Shown: one piece after another, positions 19,185-29,300 of the stretch
Position numbering within the stretch: the stretch's first letter is position 1
How the letters are laid out: each line of letters begins with the position of its first letter
DNA from: Mycoavidus sp. HKI
Lineage (GTDB): Bacteria; Pseudomonadota; Gammaproteobacteria; Burkholderiales; Burkholderiaceae
NCBI RefSeq assembly: GCF_020023735.2
Contig: NZ_CP076444.2
Location: 1,875,501-1,939,500, forward strand
Reading direction: 5' to 3'
Length of the DNA stretch: 64,000 nt
The notes under the pieces: model-generated
What the model was told of the DNA's origin: nothing
The model's database searches: none
Seen by the model: only the letters and a program-made list of their open reading frames with translations
Program-made: the position numbers and the translations under genes

Positions 19185-20123
19185 ATGATTTATAGCATGA
19201 CCGGCTATGCCAGCGTCACACACGAAGTACCTATTGTAGCGGATAGTGGTGATCCACCAACGAGTGTATCGGTTGAGTTACGCACCGTTAACTCGCGTTT
19301 TCTGGATCTCAATTTTCGTATCCCCGATGACGTTCGCGCCAGTGAACCCATCTTGCGCGAAATGTTGACACAAAAATTAGGCCGCGGCAAAGTCGAGATT
19401 CGCATCAATCTGCAGCGCAGTGAAATACTTCCTACAATCAATACGCTTAACCATGATGCGCTAGAACAGCTCGCTTTACTTGAGCCTCAGATATTGCGCC
19501 ACTTTCCAGCAGCGGGACGGCTGACAACTAACGAGATTTTGCATTGGCCTGGCGTACTGAGTAGACGTAACGGCAGCGCTCAAATGGCAGATAGTTTGAG
19601 CGAAACCGTGATCAAATGCGCTCAGCAAGCCCTCCACGAATTAATTAGCATGCGCGCACGCGAAGGCGCGCAACTTGCAGCCATGCTGCTTGCCAAAGTG
19701 GCTGAGATGGAGAGCCTTGTCAGTCAAATTACGCCTTGGGTGCCAGAATTAATGGCCAAGCACCAACAGAAGATTGTCGAACGTCTACAAGAGGCGCTTG
19801 GACTGGCCACCGCAGGCAATGCGCCGGCGCTGGTCTCGCCAGAGGAAACCGCCGAGCGCATACGGCAGGAAATGACCATTTACGGCATTCGCATTGATAT
19901 CAATGAAGAATTGTCGCGCCTATCGGCTCATTTAAACGAGACCAGACGCATGACCCAGCAAGGTGGTCGAGTGGGCAAGCGGCTTGATTTCATGATGCAA
20001 GAGCTCAACCGAGAAGCCAACACACTTGGCTCAAAAGCTGCCGCTAAGGAACTGGCCGATACCGCCATGTCGCTTAAGCTTTTAATCGAGCAAATGCGCG
20101 AACAGATACAAAATTTGGAGTAA
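19185..20123 (+). CDS. yicC: YicC-family endoribonuclease
   Basis: 312-aa YicC/YloC family protein; members are endoribonucleases affecting small-RNA turnover. It starts with the canonical MIYSMTGYA and includes VELRTVNSRFLDLNFRIP and the C-terminal DUF1732 segment (GKRLDFMMQELNREANTLGSK). I use the second of two adjacent ATGs (19182 and 19185); the frame is open further up to 19155. It precedes gmk by about 100 bp, as in many Proteobacteria. Confidence 0.9.
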   Translation: MIYSMTGYASVTHEVPIVADSGDPPTSVSVELRTVNSRFLDLNFRIPDDVRASEPILREMLTQKLGRGKVEIRINLQRSEILPTINTLNHDALEQLALLEPQILRHFPAAGRLTTNEILHWPGVLSRRNGSAQMADSLSETVIKCAQQALHELISMRAREGAQLAAMLLAKVAEMESLVSQITPWVPELMAKHQQKIVERLQEALGLATAGNAPALVSPEETAERIRQEMTIYGIRIDINEELSRLSAHLNETRRMTQQGGRVGKRLDFMMQELNREANTLGSKAAAKELADTAMSLKLLIEQMREQIQNLE

Positions 20124-20224
20124 GCTTCTGGCTTATTATTCAGCACCTATTTTCAAGCTATAACCCTTCTCTCGCGGTCCCCAATCATGCGAGAGAGCAT
20201 TTTTAAACTGGAGCCCGTTTTATC

Positions 20225-20923
20225 ATGAGCCAGGCCACCTCAGCTTCCATGCCTCCCTCTGCCACTCCACGCAGCCACTCAGCGGACAATCAGTATCCTG
20301 GCCATTTGTTTATGGTCATAGCGCCTTCAGGCGCTGGCAAATCAACGCTGGTCAATGCCTTACTTGAGCAAGATGCAGGCATTAGTTTATCGGTCTCTTA
20401 TACGACACGCGCGCCTCGGCCTGGTGAGGTAGATGGACAGGCTTATCATTTTGTGACTCAGGAAGATTTTTTCGTGCGCCGCGCCAGCGGTGAATTTATC
20501 GAGAGCGCCGAGGTGCATGGACATTATTATGGGACTTCACGCCTGTGGATTGAAAAACAGATCGAAGCTGGCCACGATGTGCTGCTTGAAATTGATTGGC
20601 AAGGCGCGCGGCAAATACGCCGGCAGTTTAGTCATGCGGTGAGCATTTTCGTTTTACCGCCTTCGCTTGAGGCCCTCGAAGAACGGCTAAAAAAACGCGG
20701 GCAGGATGCGCCCAATGTGATTGTGAGAAGGTTGCTCGCCGCCGGCAACGAAATAGCACATGCCGCCGAAGCTGATTACGTCGTCATCAACGATGTGTTT
20801 GCACATGCACTCGCCCAATTGCAATCGATTGTCACCACGACACGGCTACGCTTTGCCTCGCAGTGTGCGCGTCATGCTCAGTTGTTTACTGAGTTAGGCA
20901 TTCATGCGCCTAACGCCAATTAA
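20225..20923 (+). CDS. gmk: Guanylate kinase
   Basis: Phosphorylates GMP to GDP. 232 aa, with about 25 extra N-terminal residues compared with E. coli. The P-loop is APSGAGKST (about residues 36-44), the GMP-binding region [21 protein letters not shown], and the lid includes [21 protein letters not shown] lies upstream of the ATG. Placed before rpoZ and relA/spoT, a conserved cluster linking guanine nucleotides to the stringent response. Confidence 0.95.
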   Translation: MSQATSASMPPSATPRSHSADNQYPGHLFMVIAPSGAGKSTLVNALLEQDAGISLSVSYTTRAPRPGEVDGQAYHFVTQEDFFVRRASGEFIESAEVHGHYYGTSRLWIEKQIEAGHDVLLEIDWQGARQIRRQFSHAVSIFVLPPSLEALEERLKKRGQDAPNVIVRRLLAAGNEIAHAAEADYVVINDVFAHALAQLQSIVTTTRLRFASQCARHAQLFTELGIHAPNAN

Positions 20924-21001
20924 ACAACAAAATACCTTTAAAAACCTCTTTAAACCCTACTGAGGTAAAATGCACTTACTCTTATAAAGGAAGAACTCAT
21001 C

Positions 21002-21208
21002 ATGGCCCGCATTACTATCGAAGACTGCCTGCAACCCGGTACCAATCGTTTTGATCTTACGCTGGCGGCTACTTACCGGGCGCGCCAGCTCATCTTAGGA
21101 CACGCCACTAAAGTGGGTAACCGCAATAAGCCGCCTGTTGCCGCTTTGCGTGAGATTGCCGACGGCGTTGTAGAGATTAATGAGATGTTAAAAAAAGTGC
21201 CGCTGTAA
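21002..21208 (+). CDS. rpoZ: RNA polymerase omega subunit
   Basis: 68-aa small subunit that stabilises beta' and forms part of a ppGpp site. [11 protein letters not shown] and the [16 protein letters not shown] segment are diagnostic. GGAAGAA lies about 9 nt before the ATG. It stands directly before relA/spoT, as expected. Confidence 0.96.
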   Translation: MARITIEDCLQPGTNRFDLTLAATYRARQLILGHATKVGNRNKPPVAALREIADGVVEINEMLKKVPL

Positions 21209-21262
21209 GCACATCCAGCCGCGCTCATCTCAAGCGAGTACGATTAATTTATGGAGGCAAAT

Positions 21263-23632
21263 ATGAACGAAAGTCCATCCTCTGCCTCCAAATCAGATAC
21301 ACCGGTAGCGCGCCAATATATCGATGAAGTGCTTGAGCAGTCGTTTAAGCATTTATTTGGCCCCACTGCCACGCCTGAACAGCCGCGTAAGCATGAAGTC
21401 GTTTCAATCGCACAATTAACCGCAGCTTTATCCGATTACCTCGAACAGTCAGAAATCGAGCAAATCAAAGTTGCTTTCCATTTCAGCGATCAAGCTCATC
21501 TTGGCCAGTATCGGCAAAGTGGCGAACCCTACATCACCCATCCGATTGCAGTTGCCGAAATTTGCGCCAGCTGGCGACTCGATGCGCAATCCATTATGGC
21601 AGCCTTGCTCCATGATGTGATGGAAGACCAAGGGGTCACCAAAGACGCGTTGGCGGAGCATTTTGGGCCGAAGGTCGCTGAATTGGTCGATGGTTTATCC
21701 AAACTCGACCGCATGGAGTTTCGCAGTCGCGAAGATGCACAAGCGGAAAATTTCCGCAAAATGATGCTGGCCATGGCGCGCGATGTGCGTGTGATCCTCG
21801 TCAAATTAGCCGATCGTTTGCACAATATGCGCACACTCGGCGCTGTGCCGGCGGAGAAACGCCGCCGCGTCGCGCGTGAAACGAACGATATTTATGCGCC
21901 GATTGCACACCGACTAGGCTTAAATAATACCTATCGGGAATTGCAGGAAACTAGTTTTGCGAATTTTCATCCGCATCGCTACGCAACGATTGAAAAAGCC
22001 ATAAAAGCAGCACGCGGTAATCGCCGTGAAGTGGTTGGCAAAATCCTGGAGGCAGTCCAGTACGCATTTGCAGATGAGCAGATTGACTGCGAAGTCACGG
22101 GCCGCGAAAAAACCATCTATAGCATCTACCGTAAGATGCGTGACAAACAATTGTCGTTTTCGCAAGTTCTTGACGTATATGGTTTTCGCATCGTGGTCGA
22201 AAAACCAATTGAATGTTATTTATGTATGGGAGTCTTGCACTCCCTTTACAAACCCGTACCCGGTAAATTTAAAGATTACATCGCGATTCCCAAAATCAAC
22301 GGCTATCAGTCATTGCATACCACACTGGTGGGCCCGTTTGGCACCCCCGTTGAATTTCAGATCCGTACCGAAAAGATGCACGATATCGCCGAGGCCGGCG
22401 TCGCTGCGCATTGGCTCTATAAAAATGGCAGCGCAGATCTGAACGATGTCCAACAACGCGCTCATCAATGGCTCAAATCGTTGCTGGATATTCAATTGGA
22501 AGCGGGCGATGCGAGTGAGTTCCTGGAACACGTTAAGATCGACCTCTTTCCAGATGCCGTCTATGTGTTTACGCCGGCATCAAGCATCATCACGCTGCCA
22601 CGTGGCGCCACGGCACTTGATTTCGCTTACGCCATCCACAGCGAACTGGGCAATCAATGCGCCGCAGTAAAAATCAACAATGAAATGCTGCCGGTGCGCA
22701 CTGAGTTGCAAAGCGGCGATATTGTCGAGGTTATCACCGCCCCCTCTTCCAAGCCGAATCCAGCGTGGCTTAGCTTCGTGCGCACTGGCAAAGCGCGCTC
22801 GGCCATTCGGCACTACCTCAAAACGATGCGCTTCAATGAATCCATACAATTGGGTAAACGGCTTATAGAACAAGCCCTCAAAGGCTATGGCCTCTCATTA
22901 GAAAGCATGACGCCGCAGGTTTGGAGCAAACTAGAGCAATGGACGAATCACAGCAGCCAAGAAATCTTCGCTGACGTTGGACTGGGCCGTTGCATTGCCG
23001 CCGTCATGGCGAAACGGATTGAGGTCTTGCTAGGAGGACATGAAGATGAAGCTCATAAAGATACACAGACTAAGCCTCTAGGGTCAGACACCGCCCCGGC
23101 CAACAGCACCCATAGTCCAATCCCCATTATGATTAGCGGCGCTGAGGGCATGTCTGTCCAATTATCGTCCTGCTGTCGCCCGATTCCAGGGGACGCCATC
23201 ATGGGCTACATTGGACTCGGCCTGGGGATGGCGGTTCACACCACAGAATGCCGCGTAGCCCACCGCATTCACAAGCGCGATCCAGAGCGTTGGATTGATA
23301 TCGCCTGGGCACCCCAACCAGGACGTTTGTTCGATGTCGTGATCAAGATCCTAGTGCGTAAAACAAAAGGCGTTTTTGCGCGCATTGCAGCGGATATTAC
23401 AGCCGCCGATGCCAATATTGCGCATATTGCGATGGACGAAGATTTCGCCCAAGAATCTGCTGTGCTACGCCTGGTGATTCAGGTGGCTAATCGAGTGCAT
23501 CTAGCGAATGTGATGCGCCGCACGCGCATCAATCCGGATATTATGCGTATCGCCCGCGAAAAATCTGGCGAAAACCAAGCTAGCCGTCGCAATGGCGGTA
23601 TGCAGATTGAGCGCGAGCGGCCAGATTATTAA
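21263..23632 (+). CDS. spoT: Bifunctional (p)ppGpp synthetase/hydrolase (RelA/SpoT family)
   Basis: 789 aa. N-terminal HD hydrolase with the metal site in ALLHDVMEDQ, synthetase domain (REKTIYSIYRKM, then YIAIPKINGYQSLHTTLVG), TGS domain (VYVFTPASSIITLPRGATALDFAYAIHSELG), a Cys-containing helical region (QLSSCCRPIPGD) and a C-terminal ACT domain. Both active sites look intact, so SpoT-like rather than RelA. The start at 21263 is chosen because GGAGG (21253-21257) stands 5 nt before it; an ATG at 21251 would overlap that site. Confidence 0.94.
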   Translation: MNESPSSASKSDTPVARQYIDEVLEQSFKHLFGPTATPEQPRKHEVVSIAQLTAALSDYLEQSEIEQIKVAFHFSDQAHLGQYRQSGEPYITHPIAVAEICASWRLDAQSIMAALLHDVMEDQGVTKDALAEHFGPKVAELVDGLSKLDRMEFRSREDAQAENFRKMMLAMARDVRVILVKLADRLHNMRTLGAVPAEKRRRVARETNDIYAPIAHRLGLNNTYRELQETSFANFHPHRYATIEKAIKAARGNRREVVGKILEAVQYAFADEQIDCEVTGREKTIYSIYRKMRDKQLSFSQVLDVYGFRIVVEKPIECYLCMGVLHSLYKPVPGKFKDYIAIPKINGYQSLHTTLVGPFGTPVEFQIRTEKMHDIAEAGVAAHWLYKNGSADLNDVQQRAHQWLKSLLDIQLEAGDASEFLEHVKIDLFPDAVYVFTPASSIITLPRGATALDFAYAIHSELGNQCAAVKINNEMLPVRTELQSGDIVEVITAPSSKPNPAWLSFVRTGKARSAIRHYLKTMRFNESIQLGKRLIEQALKGYGLSLESMTPQVWSKLEQWTNHSSQEIFADVGLGRCIAAVMAKRIEVLLGGHEDEAHKDTQTKPLGSDTAPANSTHSPIPIMISGAEGMSVQLSSCCRPIPGDAIMGYIGLGLGMAVHTTECRVAHRIHKRDPERWIDIAWAPQPGRLFDVVIKILVRKTKGVFARIAADITAADANIAHIAMDEDFAQESAVLRLVIQVANRVHLANVMRRTRINPDIMRIAREKSGENQASRRNGGMQIERERPDY

Positions 23633-23685
23633 TGGTATTACTATCCCCAAGAACCGTGCTTGGCGCACGCATATAGAAGTCTCAC

Positions 23686-24261
23686 TTAACCCGCATCGGC
23701 TCGGTCAGGGTATTGGATCTTAAGCACCTCGATTTGCATTATGCCGGTTGGCGTATGAAGCGGCACCGTGTCACCTATTTTTGCTTTAAGCAAAGCCCGC
23801 GCAATCGGTGAGACCCAACTCACATGACCTTGCTCTAGATTAATTTCATCCACCCCGACAATGGTGACGGAGTGTTCAACGCCCTCATCTGTCGCATAGG
23901 TAACCGTTGCGCCAAAAAACACCTGATCTAGATTTTCTTGGTAACTGCTGTCTACGACCTCCGCATTATCCAGCCGCTTGGTCAAAAATCGAATTTGTTT
24001 GTCGATTGCACGTAAGCGCCGCTTGCCGTAAATATAATCTGCATTCTCCGAACGGTCTCCATTGGCAGCCGCCCAGGATACGGTGCGAACCACCTCAGGC
24101 CGCTCATGATCAAGCAAACTCAATAACTCTGCTTTTAATTTACGATAGCCTGCTGGCGTCATGTAATTCTTCGCCCCAGCGGGTATTTGCACCTGCTCAA
24201 GCTCCATTTCATTTGGCTCAGCGGGTTCCGATTCTTTAATCCAAGCTTTATTCACGTACAA
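23686..24261 (-). CDS. greB: Transcription elongation factor GreB
   Basis: 191 aa. Rescues backtracked RNA polymerase by stimulating transcript cleavage. The coiled coil contains ENADYIYGKRRLRAIDKQIRFL, with the acidic tip GDRSENADY; the C-terminal FKBP-like domain ends SPIARALLKAKIGDTV. GreB rather than GreA is indicated by the WAAANGDRSENADY and YGKRRLR sequence. It has a roughly 30-residue acidic N-terminal extension before YMTPAGYRKL. Convergent with relA/spoT. Confidence 0.92.
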   Translation of the reverse strand: MYVNKAWIKESEPAEPNEMELEQVQIPAGAKNYMTPAGYRKLKAELLSLLDHERPEVVRTVSWAAANGDRSENADYIYGKRRLRAIDKQIRFLTKRLDNAEVVDSSYQENLDQVFFGATVTYATDEGVEHSVTIVGVDEINLEQGHVSWVSPIARALLKAKIGDTVPLHTPTGIMQIEVLKIQYPDRADAG

Positions 24262-24364
24262 CCTTTTCCTCTAAATCCAGCCCCTAATTGGCCTTGCCAC
24301 CCAATTTTACCCTAGCGATCGCCCCTTCTTTTACATCTAAATGTAAGTATATTGTAGCAATCAC

Positions 24365-24393
24365 TTGACACCAAATAAGCACTTATTCATAAT
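24365..24393 (+). promoter_or_regulatory. Sigma-70 promoter of the tRNA-Gly/tRNA-Cys operon
   Basis: Consensus -35 TTGACA (24365-24370) and -10 CATAAT (24388-24393) are separated by 17 nt, about 46 nt before the tRNA-Gly 5' end. Confidence 0.75.
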
Positions 24394-24439
24394 CTCGTCT
24401 TTGCATTAAATAAGACGCAAAACGCGCATTGCAATTTAT

Positions 24440-24515
<76 letters not shown>

Positions 24516-24584
24516 ATCTATCAGTCTACATATAGAGGGATGACTGGCAATGTAAACATTGTCGCCCAGTCAAGCTTGATACAT

Positions 24585-24658
24585 GGCGGGATGGCAGAGT
24601 GGTCATGCAGCGGCCTGCAAAGCCGTCAACGCCGGTTCGATTCCGACTCCCGCCTCCA
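24585..24658 (+). tRNA. tRNA-Cys (anticodon GCA)
   Basis: 74 nt. GGCGGGA pairs with TCCCGCC, then T and an encoded CCA. The anticodon loop CTGCAAA gives GCA. It is 69 nt after tRNA-Gly and probably in the same transcript. I see no tRNA-Leu following, which often completes this trio in related genomes. Confidence 0.96.
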
Positions 24659-25046
24659 GTTCTCCAATGCCAAGAACACACGCAAAAGCTGGCTGGCTCG
24701 CTTTTACGTCTTTCCTTTATCCGCGTTATTCCATCCTACCTTTGCTGTTGGTTTGAGTTCTTAGATCCAATCGTACGCAAAACTATTTCCTAGATGGATA
24801 CGCCAGAAGTACTGGCACGAAATCGGAAAGATAGACCGCACAGCAGATAAATCGGACATGTTTATTTTCTCCTAACACTTCAAGTGGTTAAATGCGTGAT
24901 TTACAGATATAGTTTTACTTAAAATACGCGGATGAACGAAGAAATTCATCGGCAACTTAAATGGGTCAAGATGTAGGCGTAGGATGCCGACGTTGTGGCG
25001 TCAGAAGAGTATTTTGCCCCTCTTGCTTTTAATATCTAAGCTTTTC
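24659..25046. other. Intergenic region between tRNA-Cys and the Rpn locus
   Basis: About 390 bp, AT-rich. No open frame, attachment repeat or clear terminator that I can support. Confidence 0.5.
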
Positions 25047-25256
25047 TTAGTGTGTTTGCTTAAGGATTGTGGCGATTTCTTTCTCTCTTAGCCCAGTGGC
25101 CTTCTCAATGAAAGCGTTGTCCATTCCCATCGCTCTCAAACTCTGAACAATGGTACTCGTTTCTTCTCGGCGACCTCGTTGTAAACCTTCTTGCAAACCT
25201 TTCTGCAGGCCGTCTGCCCAGACGTTCAATGCTGGGCTCCTGTCTAAGACGTACAA
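25047..25256 (-). CDS. Small Rpn C-terminal-like protein or remnant
   Basis: Up to 69 aa from a TTG at 25256, 1 nt after the Rpn stop codon. It has a basic Gly/Leu/Gln repeat (GLQKGLQEGLQRGRREE) followed by a helix ending GLREKEIATILKQTH. This is the same layout as the C-terminus of the adjacent nuclease (QKGLLEG repeats, then LSDDKIKELTCH), although the sequences differ. It has no nuclease domain. It may be the surviving 3' end of a second Rpn gene, or a free-standing small partner. The start is uncertain: the frame is open further up, to about 25313. Confidence 0.45.
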   Translation of the reverse strand: MYVLDRSPALNVWADGLQKGLQEGLQRGRREETSTIVQSLRAMGMDNAFIEKATGLREKEIATILKQTH

Positions 25257-25257
25257 T

Positions 25258-25494
25258 TCAATGACATGTAAGCTCTTTGATTTTATCGTCAGAAAGTTTA
25301 GTGGCTTGCTTGATCAAATCTAGCGCGGCACCTCCTGCTAGCAAATTCTTAGCAATTTCAAGCGCAGCTTTTTGCCAACCTTCGAGCAGTCCCTTTTGCT
25401 GCCCTTCGAGTAGCCCCTTTTGCTGTCCTTCAAGCAATCCTTCGAGTAGCCCTTTTTGCCGGCCCTCTTCAATTAAATATTGTGCAGCAGACAT
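25258..25494 (-). CDS. Predicted intragenic short Rpn product (RpnS-like, 78 aa)
   Basis: In-frame ATG at 25494 (codon 242 of the Rpn gene), preceded by AGGAGG (25500-25505) with a 5-nt spacer, the strongest Shine-Dalgarno sequence I noticed in this window. The product would be the repeat-rich C-terminus starting MSAAQYLIEEGRQKG and ending with the nuclease stop. In E. coli, Rpn genes are reported to encode such short C-terminal proteins from internal starts that neutralise the long toxic form. Assigning that role here is inference from layout. Confidence 0.6.
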   Translation of the reverse strand: MSAAQYLIEEGRQKGLLEGLLEGQQKGLLEGQQKGLLEGWQKAALEIAKNLLAGGAALDLIKQATKLSDDKIKELTCH

Positions 25495-26217
25495 AATATC
25501 CTCCTGGTAATGTGGTGCAATGTTAATCATAGATTGGACAAATTGCTTGTCTAATCCTCGGCCTTCATTTGCTAGATAATATAGCAATGCTTTTCTTTTT
25601 TCAATAGAAATTGGATAACGCTCAAATAGCTCAAATATTTTTGGTGCAAGCTCCATCAACTCCAAACCATGAATGTGTTTTTGCGCCAATTCCATTACTG
25701 CACAACGTTTATGTGTCATCAACATCTCGTCTGGTATCGTCGATAACGCAATCAGTTGAATGGGTTCTGTTAATGCAAATATTTTTTGTGCTATTGGCTT
25801 GTGTCTGAAGCACTCTAAGAGACAGAGTGAGCCTTTATATGGATCTGTACCCCGATAAAAAATTAATGGCAATACCACCGGTAGCAATGTATCGCCTTGA
25901 TTAAGGTGTTGTTTCATGATGGCACTTTGATAACGCCACAGCTTAAAAGGTGTTAACTTACCCACCGCACTTTCATGTTCTAGCAGGATATACGCTAAGC
26001 CTTGGTTTTTCATTACGTGGACTGAATAGACAATGTCGCTGTAATGCTGGCTTAAATTGGCCTCAACGAATGCGCCCGGAGCAAGGGATAGAGTATTGAA
26101 ATCAAATTCTTGTTGCCAAGAGTCAGGCAAATGGATTTGTAGAAATTCTTTAGCAATTTCGATATCCATAAGAAATAATTTAAATAAGGCATCGTGCGGC
26201 ATTGATAAGTTGTTCAT
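25258..26217 (-). CDS. Rpn-family recombination-promoting nuclease / putative transposase (full length)
   Basis: 319 aa, PD-(D/E)XK-superfamily Rpn/YhgA-like nuclease. The N-terminal domain keeps MPHDALFKLFL, SDIVYSVHV and ILLEHESAVGK; the usual EHQS is EHES. The C-terminus has tandem eight-residue repeats (GLLEGQQK type) and a final helix LSDDKIKELTCH. E. coli Rpn proteins are DNA endonucleases that promote RecA-independent recombination, and their long forms are toxic. Inside the gene, an ATG with an ideal ribosome-binding site predicts a separate C-terminal product (25258-25494). It precedes the small Rpn-like frame by 1 nt and lies about 130 bp downstream of NACHT gene 2 in the same direction. 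Confidence 0.85.
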   Translation of the reverse strand: MNNLSMPHDALFKLFLMDIEIAKEFLQIHLPDSWQQEFDFNTLSLAPGAFVEANLSQHYSDIVYSVHVMKNQGLAYILLEHESAVGKLTPFKLWRYQSAIMKQHLNQGDTLLPVVLPLIFYRGTDPYKGSLCLLECFRHKPIAQKIFALTEPIQLIALSTIPDEMLMTHKRCAVMELAQKHIHGLELMELAPKIFELFERYPISIEKRKALLYYLANEGRGLDKQFVQSMINIAPHYQEDIMSAAQYLIEEGRQKGLLEGLLEGQQKGLLEGQQKGLLEGWQKAALEIAKNLLAGGAALDLIKQATKLSDDKIKELTCH

Positions 26218-26349
26218 CTAGCATTTATCTTGTTTGTTGACTTACCGCCAACAGGTTGAGAATGCTAAATATTCTGGCACGATGACCCAATAATAAATAC
26301 TAGGCTGAATGGCTAATTTTTTTCCCTGAACGAGTTCTTTTTAATTTAA

Positions 26350-29300
26350 TCATCCTTGTATTTGCCTTTGTGCGAATAAGCGAACGTTCATTGGACTTAA
26401 GCCTTGTGCATCTTGAATCGAGGCATGGGTTAAGGTGAGTTGGTTTTGAGATGAAGCCCAATATAACCCGACCCGCCAATCATTCGCTTTCGGTTCTATT
26501 TGCCAAATATGCGCGGCCCGCCCTTTGCCACCCGCCAATTTGATAATATGTTCCGCGGACTCAGGCCAAACGATTGAATCAACCCAGTCAAAAAAACAGG
26601 GCAGTGTCGCCTTGCATTCTCCTGTCTCTACTGACCACAGCCTGACCGCCTCATCCTTGCCACTCGACACCAAAAGCGTGTTATCTGGTGAGAAATTCAC
26701 GCTCATCACCCAATGAGTATGTCCGGCAAGCGTGTGCACTATTTTTCCGCTGTCTACTTGCCATAGCTTCACTACCTTATCAGCCCCGCCTGACGCCAGC
26801 AGCTTGCCATCTGACGAAAAAGTCACGCTACTGACCCCAGGCCAATGCCCTTCAAGCACACGCAACATTTCTCCGTTTTCTATGTTCCATAGCTTCACGC
26901 TCCCATCTTTACTCGCCGACGCTAGGAGCTTACCGTCTGGTGAAAAATTCACACTACTCACCCAACTATCATGGGCCTTAAGGGTATATAGCTCTGCTTT
27001 GCGGTCTACGCTCCATAGCTTCACTGTGTTATCCCAACTCCCTGAGGCCAGGAGTTTGCCATCTGGCGAAAAACTCACGCTACTGATCCTTTCACTATGT
27101 CCTGCAAACGTATGCAACTCTTCTGCGTTGTCTACATTCCACAGCTTCACCGTATTATCCCAACTCCCTGAGGCCAAAAATTTGCCATCTAGTGAGAAAT
27201 TGACTTTAAGCACACTGAGTGTATGACCTGTAAGCGTACGTAATTCTTCGCCGCTTTTTACACTCCATAGTTTTACCGTGTTATCCGCACTGCCCGACGC
27301 CAGATACTCACCGTTGGGGGAAAATTTCACACTCCTCACCCCATGACTATGCCCTCCGAGCATAGGCCGCTCTTCCCCGTCTTCGACTCGCCATAACTTC
27401 ACCGTTCCATCCCCACTCCCCGACACCAAAAACTTGCTGTCTGGCGAGAAGCTCAACCCTTTTACCCTACCGCTATGCCCTTCAAGCGTAGACAATTCCT
27501 CGCCGCTTTCTACGCTCCATAGCTTGACCATATTATCTGAACTGCCCGAGGCCAGAAACTTGCCATTGGGCGAAAAATTTACACTACTCACCCAACCATT
27601 ATGCCCTTCAAGCGCATGTAATTCTTTACCACTTGCTACTTCCCACAGCTTCGCTACCCTGTAATTGCCGGCCGCCAGCAATTCGCCATTAGGCGAAAAA
27701 TTCACACTATTGACTGCGCTACCATGGCATTCAAGTGTACGTAACGCTTCTCCGCCTGCGGTGCGCCATAGTTTCACCGTCCCATCCTTGCTCCCCGACG
27801 CGAAAATCTCACCGTTTGGCGAAAAACTCACGCTCCTCACCCGGTCACTATGCCCGGCAAACGTATGCAATTCTTCGCCGCTTTCTGTGCGCCACAATTT
27901 CGCCGTTTTATCCCGACTCCCCGACACCAGGAATTCACCATTGGGGGAAAAACTCACACTATTCACCGCATCGCTATGGCCTTCAAACACATGCACTGCA
28001 TCTCCGCTTTCTACTTGCCATAGCGTCACCTTTGTATCCTCTCCTCCTGACGCCAGGAATTCGCTGTTTGGTGAAAAACTCACACTATTCACCCTCACAG
28101 CATCATCCGCCCCTGCAAGCGTATGCACCAACTCTAATGCTTCAGTTCGATACAGTTTTATCTCGCCCTCGCTGGTACCCACAGCCAACCAGTGCCCATC
28201 AGGGGAATAACAACAATCAGACACCTTGCTATTCAACTCTAAACTAGGCAACTCACCAAAGTTAATGCCTCTCAACTGTGCCGTCTCTAAGTTTGCCCCA
28301 CGCAACCATGCGCCGCGAAATTTGACTTCCCTTAAATCCGCCCCTTTAAATTGAGTTTGGTCAAAGACCCCATAACTTAAATCCGCTCCCGGCACTTTGA
28401 TTTGGCTCAAATCTAAGCCATTCAATTGCCGGCCTGCCTTGACTAAAATAGTCAAAGCATTGGCCGCGGCTCTGTCAATGCCATCTCGGGTCTTTGACGC
28501 CTTGACCCACGCTAAGAGGGACTTGATTAAAGTAGGCTCCTGCCTTACTTGCTCGACTAAAAAACTCAGTACCGCTGGATCTTCCACTACGTTAAGTTGG
28601 TTGAGCAACGCCGCTGGCTGCAACGCAAAAAAATCTTCCAACTCGTTCCATAACAGACGTTGATTGTTCGTGGCACTAAGTTCCTTAGATAACTCTTGCC
28701 CGCTCCCAGCAGAGGTTCTCATTTCTTCCCATAGCGCACGCGCCACAAAATAATCCTGTAACGATTTATGGATAAAGCGATACTGATTATCTTGGCGGAT
28801 TAACGGAGCATTAAAGCGCAGCAAACGCGTCTTTTCAGCGTTGCCTAAAAATTCTTCGCGCCAATCTCCATGCTTGGCATCACTTGCCGCTGAATAAGTG
28901 ACGGTGACCGCTCGAGCTAGATGCAACGCTACCGCAAAGCGTTGACTAAACTCTATTTCGTGGGCCACAAACCCCTCTTCATCTAAACGCTCAAATGCCT
29001 CCTGTTCCGCGGGTCTTAATTGAATCCGCCCTAAGCGTTCTTGCGAGCGCGCAGACCAGTTGTCCACAAAGATGTCATAGAGCGCGACGCGCGTCAGTCG
29101 TGACTTCCGGCTCTTGTGCGAATCCAGTGTAGACAATACCTCTAAGGCCATATTGAGCATAAAGGGATTGCGCACCAGATCTTTTAATTCCGGCGCACCT
29201 TTAAAAGCCTGTTGATATTCTTGAGCACCCCATTTTGGCTTTACATATTTCACATATTGATGAATATAGTGTTCTATTGACGCATCCGAAAATGGCGCCA

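Noticed and set aside
26525..28247. Long plus-strand open frames opposite the WD40 region of NACHT gene 2
   Set aside because: Their Ser/Pro/Leu-rich text repeats with the WD40 period and is the antisense image of the real repeats; no ribosome-binding sites or family resemblance.
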